The notes under the pieces are model-generated. The model made no database searches. It worked only from the letters and a program-made list of their open reading frames with translations, and had not been told where the DNA came from. Shown here in pieces: positions 35,361 through 44,153 of a stretch of DNA of 64,000 nt (within the stretch, counting starts at the first letter, position 1; each line of letters opens with the position of its first letter). Position numbers and translations under genes: made by a program. Location of the stretch: NCBI RefSeq assembly GCF_900142135.1, contig NZ_FQZU01000001.1:440905-504904 (forward strand), written 5' to 3'. This stretch comes from Desulfatibacillum alkenivorans DSM 16219. GTDB taxonomy: Bacteria > Desulfobacterota > Desulfobacteria > Desulfobacterales > Desulfatibacillaceae.

Positions 35361-36356
35361 ATGCTCATTGTCCGTACGCCTCTTCGCATCGGCTTTGTCG
35401 GGGGCGGCTCCGACCTTCCCGCGTATTATGAAAAAAAGCCGGGGATGGTGGTGAGTTCGGCCATCGACAAGTTTGTCTATGTGATTGTCAAGGGCCGCTT
35501 TGACGACGAGATTTACGTGAACTATTCCAAAAAGGAGTGTGTGGACCACGTGGACGAAATCAAGCACGATCTCGTCCGGGAGGCCATGCGCATCACGGGC
35601 GTGGAAAAGGGCGTGGAAATCACCACCCTGGCCGACGTGCCGTCCGCCGGGTCCGGGCTGGGCAGCTCCAGCTCCGTAACTGTGGCTCTTCTGCACGCTT
35701 TGCACTCTTATAATTATCATCTGGTCACGGCCGAGCAACTGGCCCAGGAAGCCTGCCGCATTGAGATTGACATCCTTGGCAAGCCCATCGGCAGGCAGGA
35801 TCAATACGCCGCGGCCTACGGCGGGGTGAATCAGTTCATCTTCAACAAAGACCATACGGTGGACCGCATTCCGTTGAATTTGGACAACGAGGTGTTCCGG
35901 GCCTTTTATTCCAGCCTGCTGCTTTATTATACGGGAATCACCCGCAAGGCGGACGCCATTCTTTCGGAGCAGTCCCGCACCACCTCGGATGAAGAAAAGT
36001 TTGCGGCCATGACCGAGATGGTCGGCCTGGTGGAGCCTTTTAAGGCGGCGGTGGAAGCCGGGGACATCCGGGAATGCGGCAAGCTGCTGGATAAAAACTG
36101 GGAGCTGAAACAAAAAATGGCTGCCGGCATATCCAATCCTCAGATCAACGATATGTACCAGGCGGCCAAGGACGCCGGCGCCCTGGGCGGCAAGATTGCA
36201 GGCGCCGGCGGCGGCGGCTTTCTCATCCTGGCGGTTCAGCGGGAAAGCCAGCAAGCGGTTTTTCAGGCCATGCGCGACTATCGGGAACTGCCCTTTATGC
36301 TGGAGCGCAGCGGCAGCCAGGTTATATTCGATCACCGAGGATACCCCACCAAGTAA
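35361..36356 (+). CDS. GHMP kinase, heptose-7-phosphate kinase (HddA)-like
   Basis: A 331-residue sugar kinase. It opens RTPLRIGFVGGGSDLPAYY, a signature of D-glycero-alpha-D-manno-heptose-7-phosphate kinases. The ATP loop is PSAGSGLGSSSSVTVALL, and KIAGAGGGGFL is the C-terminal GHMP motif. A GmhA homologue and a nucleotidyltransferase are 1-2 kb downstream, which fits a GDP-heptose route for surface glycans. The usual heptose phosphatase (GmhB) is not in the window. The ribosome binding site is AGGAAC. Confidence 0.88.
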   Translation: MLIVRTPLRIGFVGGGSDLPAYYEKKPGMVVSSAIDKFVYVIVKGRFDDEIYVNYSKKECVDHVDEIKHDLVREAMRITGVEKGVEITTLADVPSAGSGLGSSSSVTVALLHALHSYNYHLVTAEQLAQEACRIEIDILGKPIGRQDQYAAAYGGVNQFIFNKDHTVDRIPLNLDNEVFRAFYSSLLLYYTGITRKADAILSEQSRTTSDEEKFAAMTEMVGLVEPFKAAVEAGDIRECGKLLDKNWELKQKMAAGISNPQINDMYQAAKDAGALGGKIAGAGGGGFLILAVQRESQQAVFQAMRDYRELPFMLERSGSQVIFDHRGYPTK

Positions 36357-36378
36357 ACGGGATAGGGATGGATAAAAC

Positions 36379-37509
36379 ATGAAAATTCTGGTGACAGGCG
36401 GCGCAGGCTTTATAGGCTCCCACACCGTGGATGCTTTGGTGGAAAATGGCCACGAAGTGCGGGTTCTGGACAACCTTCAAAAACCCGTGCATCAAATCGG
36501 AATGCCCCCCTGGTTGAACCCCGGGGCCGAGTTCATGCTGGGCGACGTGCGGTCCAAGGACGATTGGAAAAAAGCCCTCCAAGGCCGTGAGGCGGTGTAT
36601 CATTTAGCCGCGTACCAGGACTACTTGCCGGATTTCTCCACCTTTTTCCATGTAAACAGCGTGGGCACGGCCCTTATGTACGAAACCGCCGTGGAAACAG
36701 GTCAGGACCTGGCAAAAATCGTGGTGGCCAGCAGCCAGTTCGTGGCCGGGGAAGGCCTGTACCTGTGCGATTCCTGCGCCCGCAAGTCAAGCCCTGTGCT
36801 GAGGCCCGAATCCCAGCTTGCGGAAGGGAAGTGGGAGCACGTCTGCCCCATCTGCGGCGAAGAAATGTATTGGCAGTGGACTCCCGAAACCCATGTTTCT
36901 CCGCCCAACGCCTATGCCATGGCCAAGTATTCCCAGGAAATTCAGGCCATGACCTTCGGGCAGCGCTACGGCATTCCCTCCACGGCCATGCGCTACTCCA
37001 TCGTGCAGGGCCCCAGGCAGTCATTCTACAACGCTTACAGCGGGGCGTGCCGTATTTTTTCGCTCCATTATTATTTTGACAAGGCCCCGACCTGCTACGA
37101 AGACGGCGAGCAATGCCGGGACTTTGTAAATATTCACGACGTGGTGCGGGCCAATGTCATGGCCCTGGATAATCCGGAAATGGAGTACAGGGTGTTCAAC
37201 GTGGGCGGAGGCAAGGCCTATACGGTCAGCGAGTTCGCCGGCATTGTCCAAAGGGAGTTTGAAGACCGCAAGAACAAGCATCTTGCCGATGCTTTGATTC
37301 CGGGAAAATACCGCTTCGGCGACACCCGGAACGCCTGCTCCGACATATCGGCCCTCAAAGCCCTGGGATGGGAGCCCCAAAACACGCCGGAGCAAAGCGT
37401 CAAGGAATACGTGGACTGGCTGTACGAGCAGGACAACGTGGAAGACATTCTGGATTTCGCCAACAAAACCATGAAAGACCTGAACGTGGTGCGTGACGTC
37501 AAGGCCTGA
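36379..37509 (+). CDS. NAD-dependent epimerase with internal zinc ribbon
   Basis: A 376-residue extended SDR. The NAD motif is TGGAGFIGSH. Catalytic Tyr179 and Lys183 are in NAYAMAKYSQE. Between the Ser region (VVASSQFVAGEG) and the Tyr it carries a four-Cys insert: C130, C133 and C156, C159 (CDSC...CPIC), a zinc ribbon. Some bacterial sugar-nucleotide 4-epimerases have such an insert near the substrate pocket. The substrate is unknown. It is 22 bp after the kinase gene. Confidence 0.87.
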   Translation: MKILVTGGAGFIGSHTVDALVENGHEVRVLDNLQKPVHQIGMPPWLNPGAEFMLGDVRSKDDWKKALQGREAVYHLAAYQDYLPDFSTFFHVNSVGTALMYETAVETGQDLAKIVVASSQFVAGEGLYLCDSCARKSSPVLRPESQLAEGKWEHVCPICGEEMYWQWTPETHVSPPNAYAMAKYSQEIQAMTFGQRYGIPSTAMRYSIVQGPRQSFYNAYSGACRIFSLHYYFDKAPTCYEDGEQCRDFVNIHDVVRANVMALDNPEMEYRVFNVGGGKAYTVSEFAGIVQREFEDRKNKHLADALIPGKYRFGDTRNACSDISALKALGWEPQNTPEQSVKEYVDWLYEQDNVEDILDFANKTMKDLNVVRDVKA

Positions 37510-37537
37510 GCCGGACAAAGCCCCAAGGGAGACGGAT

Positions 37538-38116
37538 ATGCAATATTTTTCCCAACAATACCTTGAAGGACTCAAGGCCGTGCTGGACGATTTTCCCCAC
37601 GAGGCCTTTGAAAAAATGATCGCCGCCATGCTGGACGCCTATGAAAACGGCCGCAGGATCTTTGTCATGGGCAACGGCGGCAGCGCCTCCACGGCCTCCC
37701 ATTGGGTGTGCGACATCAACAAGGGATGCTGCCTGAACCTGGAAAGAAAGTTCAAGATGATCTGCCTGAACGACAGCATTTCCACCATGATGGCCTACGC
37801 CAACGACCTGTCCTACGACGACGTTTTTGTGGAGCCCCTGAAAAACTTTTTCGAGCCGGGGGACGTGGTCATCGGCATTTCCGGCTCCGGCAACTCAACC
37901 AATGTGCTCAAAGCCATTGAATACGCCAACCGGAACGGCGGCGTAACAATCGGGCTTTGCGGATTCGGCGGCGGCACTCTGAAGGATCTGGCGTCCATTC
38001 CGGTCCACAGCAATGTCAACGACATGCAAATGACCGAGGACGCCCATATGATAGTGGTGCACATCAGCATGCAGCGCATCATGAAGGCCCTGGGCCAGGA
38101 AGGCGCCGCCTGTTAA
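37538..38116 (+). CDS. gmhA: SIS-domain isomerase, GmhA-like
   Basis: A 192-residue single SIS domain protein. FVMGNGGSASTASHWVCDINKG holds the phosphosugar-binding GNGGSA motif. GDVVIGISGSGNSTNVLKAI is the second phosphate site, and QMTEDAHMIVVHIS follows. This matches sedoheptulose-7-phosphate isomerase, the first step of heptose synthesis. The start at 37538 has GGGAG upstream. The adjacent HddA-like kinase supports the assignment. Confidence 0.85.
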   Translation: MQYFSQQYLEGLKAVLDDFPHEAFEKMIAAMLDAYENGRRIFVMGNGGSASTASHWVCDINKGCCLNLERKFKMICLNDSISTMMAYANDLSYDDVFVEPLKNFFEPGDVVIGISGSGNSTNVLKAIEYANRNGGVTIGLCGFGGGTLKDLASIPVHSNVNDMQMTEDAHMIVVHISMQRIMKALGQEGAAC

Positions 38117-38140
38117 AAAAAGAACAATAAGGATAGAAAC

Positions 38141-39043
38141 ATGACTTTGGTTATTTTGGCTGCGGGCGTGGGATCGCGGTACGGCGGACTCAAGCAATTG
38201 GACGCCGTCGGCCCCCACAACCAAAGCATTCTGGATTACTCCATATACGACGCGCTGCAGGCGGGCTTTAAAAAAATCGTCTTTGTCATTCGCCGTGAAA
38301 TCGAAGCGCCCTGCCGGGAGTTTATTGAAGAACGCTACGCTAAAAAGGTTCCGTGCGAACTGGTCTTCCAGGAACTGGACGCCCTGCCCGAAGGCTTCAC
38401 TGCGCCCGAAGGACGCGCCAAGCCCTGGGGCACCGGCCATGCCGTCCTGGTATGCAAGGACGTGGTGGACTCGCCCTTTTGCGTGATCAACGCCGACGAT
38501 TTTTACGGCCGCGCCGCTTACCGGGAAATCGCAGGGTTTCTTAAAACCTGCCATGACGCGGATGATTTGAAGCGTTTCGCCATGGTGGCTTTCTCCCTGA
38601 AAAACACCCTGTCCGAGCACGGGACGGTCTCCCGCGGCGTGTGCAAGGTGGATCAGGACAACAACCTGATTTCCGTCACCGAACGCACGGGAATATGTCG
38701 CCGGCAAAATGGCGTGACCTGCGAAATGGAAGACGGCGAAACCGCCTCCCTGACCGGCGACGAGCCCGTGTCCTTGAATTTCTGGGGATTCACCCCGGAT
38801 TTTTTTCCTCATCTGGAAGAGCAGTTCAAGGAGTTCATGGAATCCGGGCTTAAGGATTTGAAAACCGAATTTTATCTGCCCAGCGCCGTGGATCGGCTGA
38901 TCCGGGAGAACCAGGCGGCGGTTTCCGTGCTGGAAAGCTCCGAACGGTGGGTGGGAGTGACCTATAAGAACGACAAGGCCCTGGTCATGGATTACATCAA
39001 AGGCCTGACCGACCAGGGCTTATATCCGGAAAAATTGTGGTAG
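38141..39043 (+). CDS. sugar-phosphate nucleotidyltransferase
   Basis: A 300-residue enzyme. LVILAAGVGSRYGGLKQLDAVG is the nucleotide-binding loop. INADDFYG holds the metal-binding Asp pair. It belongs to the Rossmann NTP-transferase family, with a C-terminal extension of about 60 residues beyond HddC-type enzymes. From context it may make the NDP-heptose, but glucose- or other hexose-1-phosphate is equally possible. The ribosome binding site is AAGGAT. Confidence 0.82.
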   Translation: MTLVILAAGVGSRYGGLKQLDAVGPHNQSILDYSIYDALQAGFKKIVFVIRREIEAPCREFIEERYAKKVPCELVFQELDALPEGFTAPEGRAKPWGTGHAVLVCKDVVDSPFCVINADDFYGRAAYREIAGFLKTCHDADDLKRFAMVAFSLKNTLSEHGTVSRGVCKVDQDNNLISVTERTGICRRQNGVTCEMEDGETASLTGDEPVSLNFWGFTPDFFPHLEEQFKEFMESGLKDLKTEFYLPSAVDRLIRENQAAVSVLESSERWVGVTYKNDKALVMDYIKGLTDQGLYPEKLW

Positions 39044-39065
39044 TGGATTTGGAGGGAAGAACAGC

Positions 39066-39986
39066 ATGCAATACCTGGTGACCGGCGGATGCGGTTTCAT
39101 AGGTTCCCATATCAGCGAAGTTTTGTCGGAAAAAGGCGAAAAGGTGCGCATTCTGGACGACCTGTCGTCCGGCTACGAAGCCAATATCGCGGAGTTCGCC
39201 GATAAAGTTGAGTTCATCAAAGGCGATATACGCGATTCCGAAGCCGTTGCCAAAGCCATGAAAGGCGTGGACGGGGTGTTTCATCTGGCCGGCATGGTTT
39301 CGGCCTTTGACTCCGTGGAAAGGCCCATGGTCTGCCACGACATCAACGTCACCGGAACCCTGAACATCCTCAACGCAGCCCGGGATGCGGGCGTCAAACG
39401 CGTGGTCTTTGCAAGCTCCTGCGCGGTTTACGGAAACAACCCCGAGTCTCCCAAAGTGGAGGCCATGACCCGGGCGCCGGCCTCTCCTTACGCGGCGTCC
39501 AAAGCGGCCAGCGAGCTGTATATGCGGGTTTTCGCCGAGCTTTACGGCGTGCAGACCGTGTGCCTCCGCTTTTTCAACGTGTTCGGCCCCAGGCAGGACC
39601 CTTCCTCCCAATACTCCGGCGTGATTTCCCGGTTCGTCAACGATACGGCCGAAGGATACGCCTGCATCTACGGAGACGGGCTCCAAACCCGGGACTTCAT
39701 CTTCGTCCGGGACGTGGTTCAGGCCAACCTGCTGGCCATGACCTCGGACAAGGCCGGAGCGGGCGAGCCCATCAATGTGGGAACGGGCGTGGAAATCAGC
39801 CTGTTGGATCTGCTGGATTATGTCAGGGAATTGGGCGATCGGGAGTTTGAGGTCATGTTCAAGGAGGCCCGGGCCGGCGACGTGCGCCATTCCCGCGCAA
39901 ACATTTCCAAGGCCCGCGAACTCCTGGGCTTTGAACCCGCCTACACCATCCGCAACGGCCTGGCGGAGCTGCTGTTTCAGCATTAG
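39066..39986 (+). CDS. GalE-like NAD-dependent sugar-nucleotide epimerase
   Basis: A 306-residue extended SDR. The NAD motif is TGGCGFIGSHISEVL, with GMVSAFDSVERP, ASSCAVYGNNPES, the catalytic YAASKAASE (YxxxK), and RFFNVFGPRQDPSSQYSGVI. It is a UDP-glucose or UDP-GlcNAc 4-epimerase type. Last gene of the run; a terminator follows 60 bp later. Confidence 0.88.
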   Translation: MQYLVTGGCGFIGSHISEVLSEKGEKVRILDDLSSGYEANIAEFADKVEFIKGDIRDSEAVAKAMKGVDGVFHLAGMVSAFDSVERPMVCHDINVTGTLNILNAARDAGVKRVVFASSCAVYGNNPESPKVEAMTRAPASPYAASKAASELYMRVFAELYGVQTVCLRFFNVFGPRQDPSSQYSGVISRFVNDTAEGYACIYGDGLQTRDFIFVRDVVQANLLAMTSDKAGAGEPINVGTGVEISLLDLLDYVRELGDREFEVMFKEARAGDVRHSRANISKARELLGFEPAYTIRNGLAELLFQH

Positions 39987-40041
39987 TTTTTCTCAGCAAT
40001 TTTGCCAATCCAGATCGAAAAATGACATACAAAGAATCATT

Positions 40042-40069
40042 CAAGGGCGGCGCCTTTAGCCGCCTTTTT
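40042..40069 (+). terminator. terminator after sugar-nucleotide cluster
   Basis: GGCGGC-GCCTTTA-GCCGCC followed by TTTTT, with outer TTCAA/TTGAA pairing. Confidence 0.8.
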
Positions 40070-40184
40070 GAATTCTCAAAAAAAACTTGCCCCGAAGATC
40101 TACGAACGGTAAAATTAATCAGGTGGAGGAAATTTTTTGATAATCAGACCCTGTTAGCGTGCATCTTCAATCCCGGGAGGAAAA

Positions 40185-41222
40185 ATGCAGCTCGTCCGTT
40201 TTTGCCTGGTTTTCCTGGTTCCTTTGGGAGCAGTGATTTCGTATTTCAATGGAGGATATCATTTGCTCATACCGCCTTTGGCGGTCTTTGTACTGCTTCC
40301 TTTGTTTGATTATGTGTTCGGCCTGAATGTTTACAACCCCGATCCCGGCGAGGAAAAAATCCTGGAGCTGGACCGCCGGTATCGCTGGATTACCTTTGCT
40401 GCGGTCCCCGTGCAGGTAGGGCTGGTGTTCTGGGGCGCCTGGGCTTTCACCCACGGGTCCTTGAACTGGTGGGACAGGCTGGTTTTCGCCTATGGCGTGG
40501 GGCTGAGTTCGGGCATCATGGGCATCAACCTAAGCCACGAATTGATACACAAGGTGAACAACAGGGTGGAGCCTTTATTGGGCCGGATCATGCTTTGGAC
40601 CGTATTGTACTCCCATTGGGCGGTGGAGCACGTGGCCGGGCATCATCGTTATGTGGCTACGCCGGAAGATCCTGCCACGGCCCGTTTTGGCGAGAGCTTC
40701 TGGCAATTTCTGCCCCGCACCGTGATCGGCGGCATGGAAAGCGCCTGGCGCATCGAGTCGGAAATGGTGGAAAGCCGGGGGGGAAACAAGTACGGCTGGG
40801 ACAATCGCATCCTGCGCTATTTCACGGCTCAGGGAATTCTGATCGCCTTCATGGCGTATTGGCTCGGGCTGCCCGGGGTGATTTTTTTGCTGATACAGGC
40901 TGCCACGGCGGTGCTGCTTTTGGAGCTGGTCAACTACGTGGAGCATTACGGCCTTGTGCGGGAGCAGAATTCAGACGGCTCCTACGAGGAGGTGAAGCCG
41001 CACCATTCATGGAACTCCGCCCACAGGGTCACCAATTACTTTTTGTTCAACCTCCAGCGCCATTCGGACCATCATTACAGGCCCAATCGGAGATACCAGA
41101 TTCTTCGCCATTGGGAGGACGCCCCGCAATTGCCTTCGGGATACGCCGGCATGCTGGTTTTGGCCTATTTTCCGCCCATTTGGCGCAAGTTCATGGATCA
41201 TCGCGTGCCGCAAAGGCATTGA
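40185..41222 (+). CDS. alkB: AlkB-family membrane alkane monooxygenase
   Basis: A 345-residue integral membrane di-iron protein. All His boxes of AlkB are present: HELIHK (H118, H122), EHVAGHH (H149, H153, H154), NYVEHYGL (H254, the AlkB-specific HYG motif) and LQRHSDHH (H293, H296, H297). About six hydrophobic segments precede and separate these boxes. Family members hydroxylate the terminal carbon of n-alkanes with O2 and electrons from rubredoxin. No rubredoxin or rubredoxin reductase gene is adjacent. The protein is about 50 residues shorter than Pseudomonas AlkB. The ribosome binding site is GGAGG. An O2-dependent enzyme is unexpected in an otherwise anaerobic gene set; it may be acquired or may handle transient oxygen. 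Confidence 0.93.
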   Translation: MQLVRFCLVFLVPLGAVISYFNGGYHLLIPPLAVFVLLPLFDYVFGLNVYNPDPGEEKILELDRRYRWITFAAVPVQVGLVFWGAWAFTHGSLNWWDRLVFAYGVGLSSGIMGINLSHELIHKVNNRVEPLLGRIMLWTVLYSHWAVEHVAGHHRYVATPEDPATARFGESFWQFLPRTVIGGMESAWRIESEMVESRGGNKYGWDNRILRYFTAQGILIAFMAYWLGLPGVIFLLIQAATAVLLLELVNYVEHYGLVREQNSDGSYEEVKPHHSWNSAHRVTNYFLFNLQRHSDHHYRPNRRYQILRHWEDAPQLPSGYAGMLVLAYFPPIWRKFMDHRVPQRH

Positions 41223-41289
41223 CGCCAGTTTGCTATTATTCGAGTAGTTTTATTTTCAGGCATTCAAAACATATTTTGGAAGGATTTCG

Positions 41290-41311
41290 GGGTGACGCTG
41301 GGTCACCCTTT
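41290..41311 (+). terminator. possible terminator after alkB
   Basis: GGGTGAC-GCTGG-GTCACCC followed by TTT. The short T-run makes it weak. Confidence 0.5.
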
Positions 41312-41462
41312 CCAGGAGTGCAGAGGTCGAGGGGACACGATCCTTATCTCAGCCTGATCGCCTGGAGAATTCAGCGCTTCCGTATCGATAAGGTCACGTC
41401 CCCCTATCCCAATCCCGCCGCCTCCCGCCATGTGGATGGGGGACAGCGGCTGCGGCCTGTAT

Positions 41463-41680
41463 GGGGTGGCCCAGGCAAGGCTTTTTTTTGCCTGGGTTCG
41501 CAAGAACAAAAGGCGCGGCCCGGAAAGAAAGCAGAAATTGGGTATGGTCGGCGGGCGCACGGACCTGCTTGAATCCATGCTTTTGTTTGGATTTGGAAAG
41601 GGCTTTCGTCCGCAGGAGATTGATGGTTTCTATCATCCTAAAGGTCTCTCCTATTGCGCTGGCGCACTCCCGCAAGCCGG
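41463..41680 (+). repeat. dispersed hairpin-headed repeat, copy B
   Basis: It starts with the hairpin CCCAGGCA..TGCCTGGG (41471-41495). Then AAAAGGCGCGGCCC, TATGGTCGGCGGGCGCA, TTTTGTTTGGATTTGG and CTAAAGGTC follow in the same order as copy A at 14604-14815. The rest of the 41223-41783 gap holds no recognised gene. Confidence 0.7.
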
Positions 41681-41783
41681 GACACAGCGTTATTTTGAAC
41701 TTCCCTTGGAATATAATTTACTTGTTTGAGGGCAAATTGGTATGCGTGGTGGATTCTGAGTCAAGAAACACGCCCTCAAGGCG

Positions 41784-44027
41784 CTATGCTGCGGGAGATT
41801 TCCTTTGTTGCATGATTTCTGCAATTTTCTGGGAAAGATCCTCGGCGGTGAAGGGTTTCTGAATAAAGCCGTTGGCGCCCTTTTTCATGATTTCCGAACT
41901 TTTGCCGTCCGAGGCGTACCCGCTGGAAATCAGCACCTTTACGTTGGGGTTCAGCTCCTTAATTTTGTCAAACACCGCCCCCCCGTTCATGTCCGGCATG
42001 ACAATATCCAGCACCACCAGATCGATGGTCTCCCGGTTGGCGCCGAACACCTCCACGGCCTCTCTTCCTCCTCCGGCGGAAAGGGCCTTGTAACCCAGAT
42101 TTTCTAAAATTTCCGCTCCGGTTTTTAAAAGATCCTTTTCGTCGTCCACCAGCAGGATGGTTCCTTCACCGCGAATCACGGGGGAGTCGATCCGGCTTTC
42201 CGGGTTGACGGATTTTTGGGAGGAGGGGATGAAAATGGAAAAGGTGGAGCCTTCGCCCAATCGGCTCCAAACGGAGATGAAGCCCCCGTGATTCTTGATG
42301 ATGCCGTACGCGGAGGAAAGTCCCAGACCCGTGCCCCGGCCCATGCCCTTGGTGGAAAAAAAGGGGTCGAAAACCCGCTTGCGGGTTTCGTCGTCCATGC
42401 CTTCCCCCGAGTCGGTAACGGTGGCTTTGGCATACTGTCCGGGCTTGACCCCGTTCGCAATAGCCAGGGCTTCGTCCATGGACACCACGCAGGTCTTGAT
42501 TTTCAGATCTCCCCCGCCGGGCATGGCCTGCCAGGCGTTCACGTATAAATTGAGAAAAACCTGCTCCACCTGCCCCTGGTCCACCTCCACCACGATGGGG
42601 TGTTCCGGCAGATCGGCCTTGATGACCACTTCCTTATGGGTCCGGCCGAACATGCTCGCCACCCTCAGCACCAAGTCGTTCAGGTTGGTGGGTTTGGGAT
42701 CGTACTTGCCGCCCCTGGCCAGGCCCAAAAGCTGCTTGGTGAGGCCCGCCGAGCTTTGCACCAGCTCGGTGATGGTTCTTAGATGCTCCAGGCTGGGGTC
42801 CCCCTTGGGGAGGTTTAGCATCATGATGGAAGCCCGGCCCTGAATGCCCATGAGGATGTTGTTGAAGTCGTGGGCTATGCCCCCGGCCAGGGTGCCGATG
42901 GCCTCCATTTTTTGAGCGTGCTGCAGCTTGGCTTCCAGGTTTTTTTGCCGGTTTGTATTTCTTGCAACGCCGTACTCCCGTTCATACTTGCCGTTCCTGT
43001 CGTAAAAAATCCGGGCGTTGAGGGAAAGCCATACAGGCTTCCCCCAAAAGTCGATGCAACGGAACTCCAGGCCCGAAACCTGGATTTCCCCGTTGGCGAA
43101 AATCCGTTGATAGGTCTCTAAAACCATGGGCAAATCTTCGGGAACGATCAGGTCGCTCCAGGTTTTGCCGATGATGTCCTTCATTTTGTAGCCGAGCATG
43201 CTCAAGCCGTATTCATTGGCCCACTCCAACCGGCCCTTCCGGTCGACGGAAATAATCAGGTCCTGGGCGTTTTCCACAAGCAGCCGGTATGACTCCTCGC
43301 TTTTGGCCAAAGCCTGGGTGCGTTCCTGCACTCTTTTTTCCAGATCGTCGCGGGCTATTTTCAACTGGTCCTCAATATGCCTGCGCTCTTTCATTTCCTG
43401 GGCGAGCTTTTCCTTTTCCGCCTCAAGCTGCCTGGCCTCCTCCTTCATGCCGTCCCGGTACCAGATGCGAGTTTTTTCAAACAGATAAACGCCCACCATG
43501 ATCATGAACATGACGGAAAAAAAGCGGACTTTGAACTCGTGGACGTAGGGAAAGGTTCCCAGAGCTTCGGGATACAAGAAGAGAATCAGGCAGCCGGCCA
43601 AAAAAATCAAGGTCCAGGCGGCGCCCTCTGTCACCCCCAGCAGAAAAAAGGTCAGCAGGGGATACACAAAGGCCCACAATACAATGGAAGGCTGGCCCTG
43701 GGTGCCGCCTGCACTCGTCCACAAAAGAAAAATCGCCCCGGCAAAGGCGGAAGTCACTCGGAATATGAATCTCATGCTGGAAAGGCGGGACTGAAGAATG
43801 ATGGAGGCAATGAGAAAAAGAGCGAACAGGGTGTCCAAAACCCAGAACAGGTATACTCCTTTCAGGAAATGCATGAAGCCGAAGCCTAAAAGCGCCGGGA
43901 AGCCCGCCAGAGAAAAATAAAAGAAAAAGCGCCGTCTGAACTGCTCTTCCATGTCCAACGGCTGTCCGCCGGGGATGCTTAAAGGGCGGGGCTTTGTCTT
44001 ATTATTGCGTTCGGAGCCGTCTTTCAT
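41784..44027 (-). CDS. membrane PAS hybrid histidine kinase
   Basis: A 747-residue sensor. Five or six transmembrane helices (about 30-180) are followed by a coiled coil (EEARQLEAEKEKLAQEMKER) and a PAS domain (about 250-370). HisKA has GGIAHDFNN with the phospho-acceptor His. HATPase has NAWQAMPGGG, DSGEGMDDETRKRVFDPFFS and GTGLGLSSAYGII. The C-terminal receiver has phospho-Asp in LVVLDIVMPDMNGG. The start is uncertain: ATG 44027 is used here, with GTG 44075 and ATG 43952 in frame. It is divergent from the acyl-CoA synthetase gene. Its output partner is unknown, since no DNA-binding domain is present. Confidence 0.87.
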   Translation of the reverse strand: MKDGSERNNKTKPRPLSIPGGQPLDMEEQFRRRFFFYFSLAGFPALLGFGFMHFLKGVYLFWVLDTLFALFLIASIILQSRLSSMRFIFRVTSAFAGAIFLLWTSAGGTQGQPSIVLWAFVYPLLTFFLLGVTEGAAWTLIFLAGCLILFLYPEALGTFPYVHEFKVRFFSVMFMIMVGVYLFEKTRIWYRDGMKEEARQLEAEKEKLAQEMKERRHIEDQLKIARDDLEKRVQERTQALAKSEESYRLLVENAQDLIISVDRKGRLEWANEYGLSMLGYKMKDIIGKTWSDLIVPEDLPMVLETYQRIFANGEIQVSGLEFRCIDFWGKPVWLSLNARIFYDRNGKYEREYGVARNTNRQKNLEAKLQHAQKMEAIGTLAGGIAHDFNNILMGIQGRASIMMLNLPKGDPSLEHLRTITELVQSSAGLTKQLLGLARGGKYDPKPTNLNDLVLRVASMFGRTHKEVVIKADLPEHPIVVEVDQGQVEQVFLNLYVNAWQAMPGGGDLKIKTCVVSMDEALAIANGVKPGQYAKATVTDSGEGMDDETRKRVFDPFFSTKGMGRGTGLGLSSAYGIIKNHGGFISVWSRLGEGSTFSIFIPSSQKSVNPESRIDSPVIRGEGTILLVDDEKDLLKTGAEILENLGYKALSAGGGREAVEVFGANRETIDLVVLDIVMPDMNGGAVFDKIKELNPNVKVLISSGYASDGKSSEIMKKGANGFIQKPFTAEDLSQKIAEIMQQRKSPAA

Positions 44028-44153
44028 ATTTACATTATCCGCTTTTTGGTGGAAAACTGTCAAGGCGGCGGACACGGGCTTCGCGTCTCACCGCACTCGC
44101 AGGCCTGCTGATTTTATCCTTGATTCTCACTCTATTCAATGAAATATTTGGCT

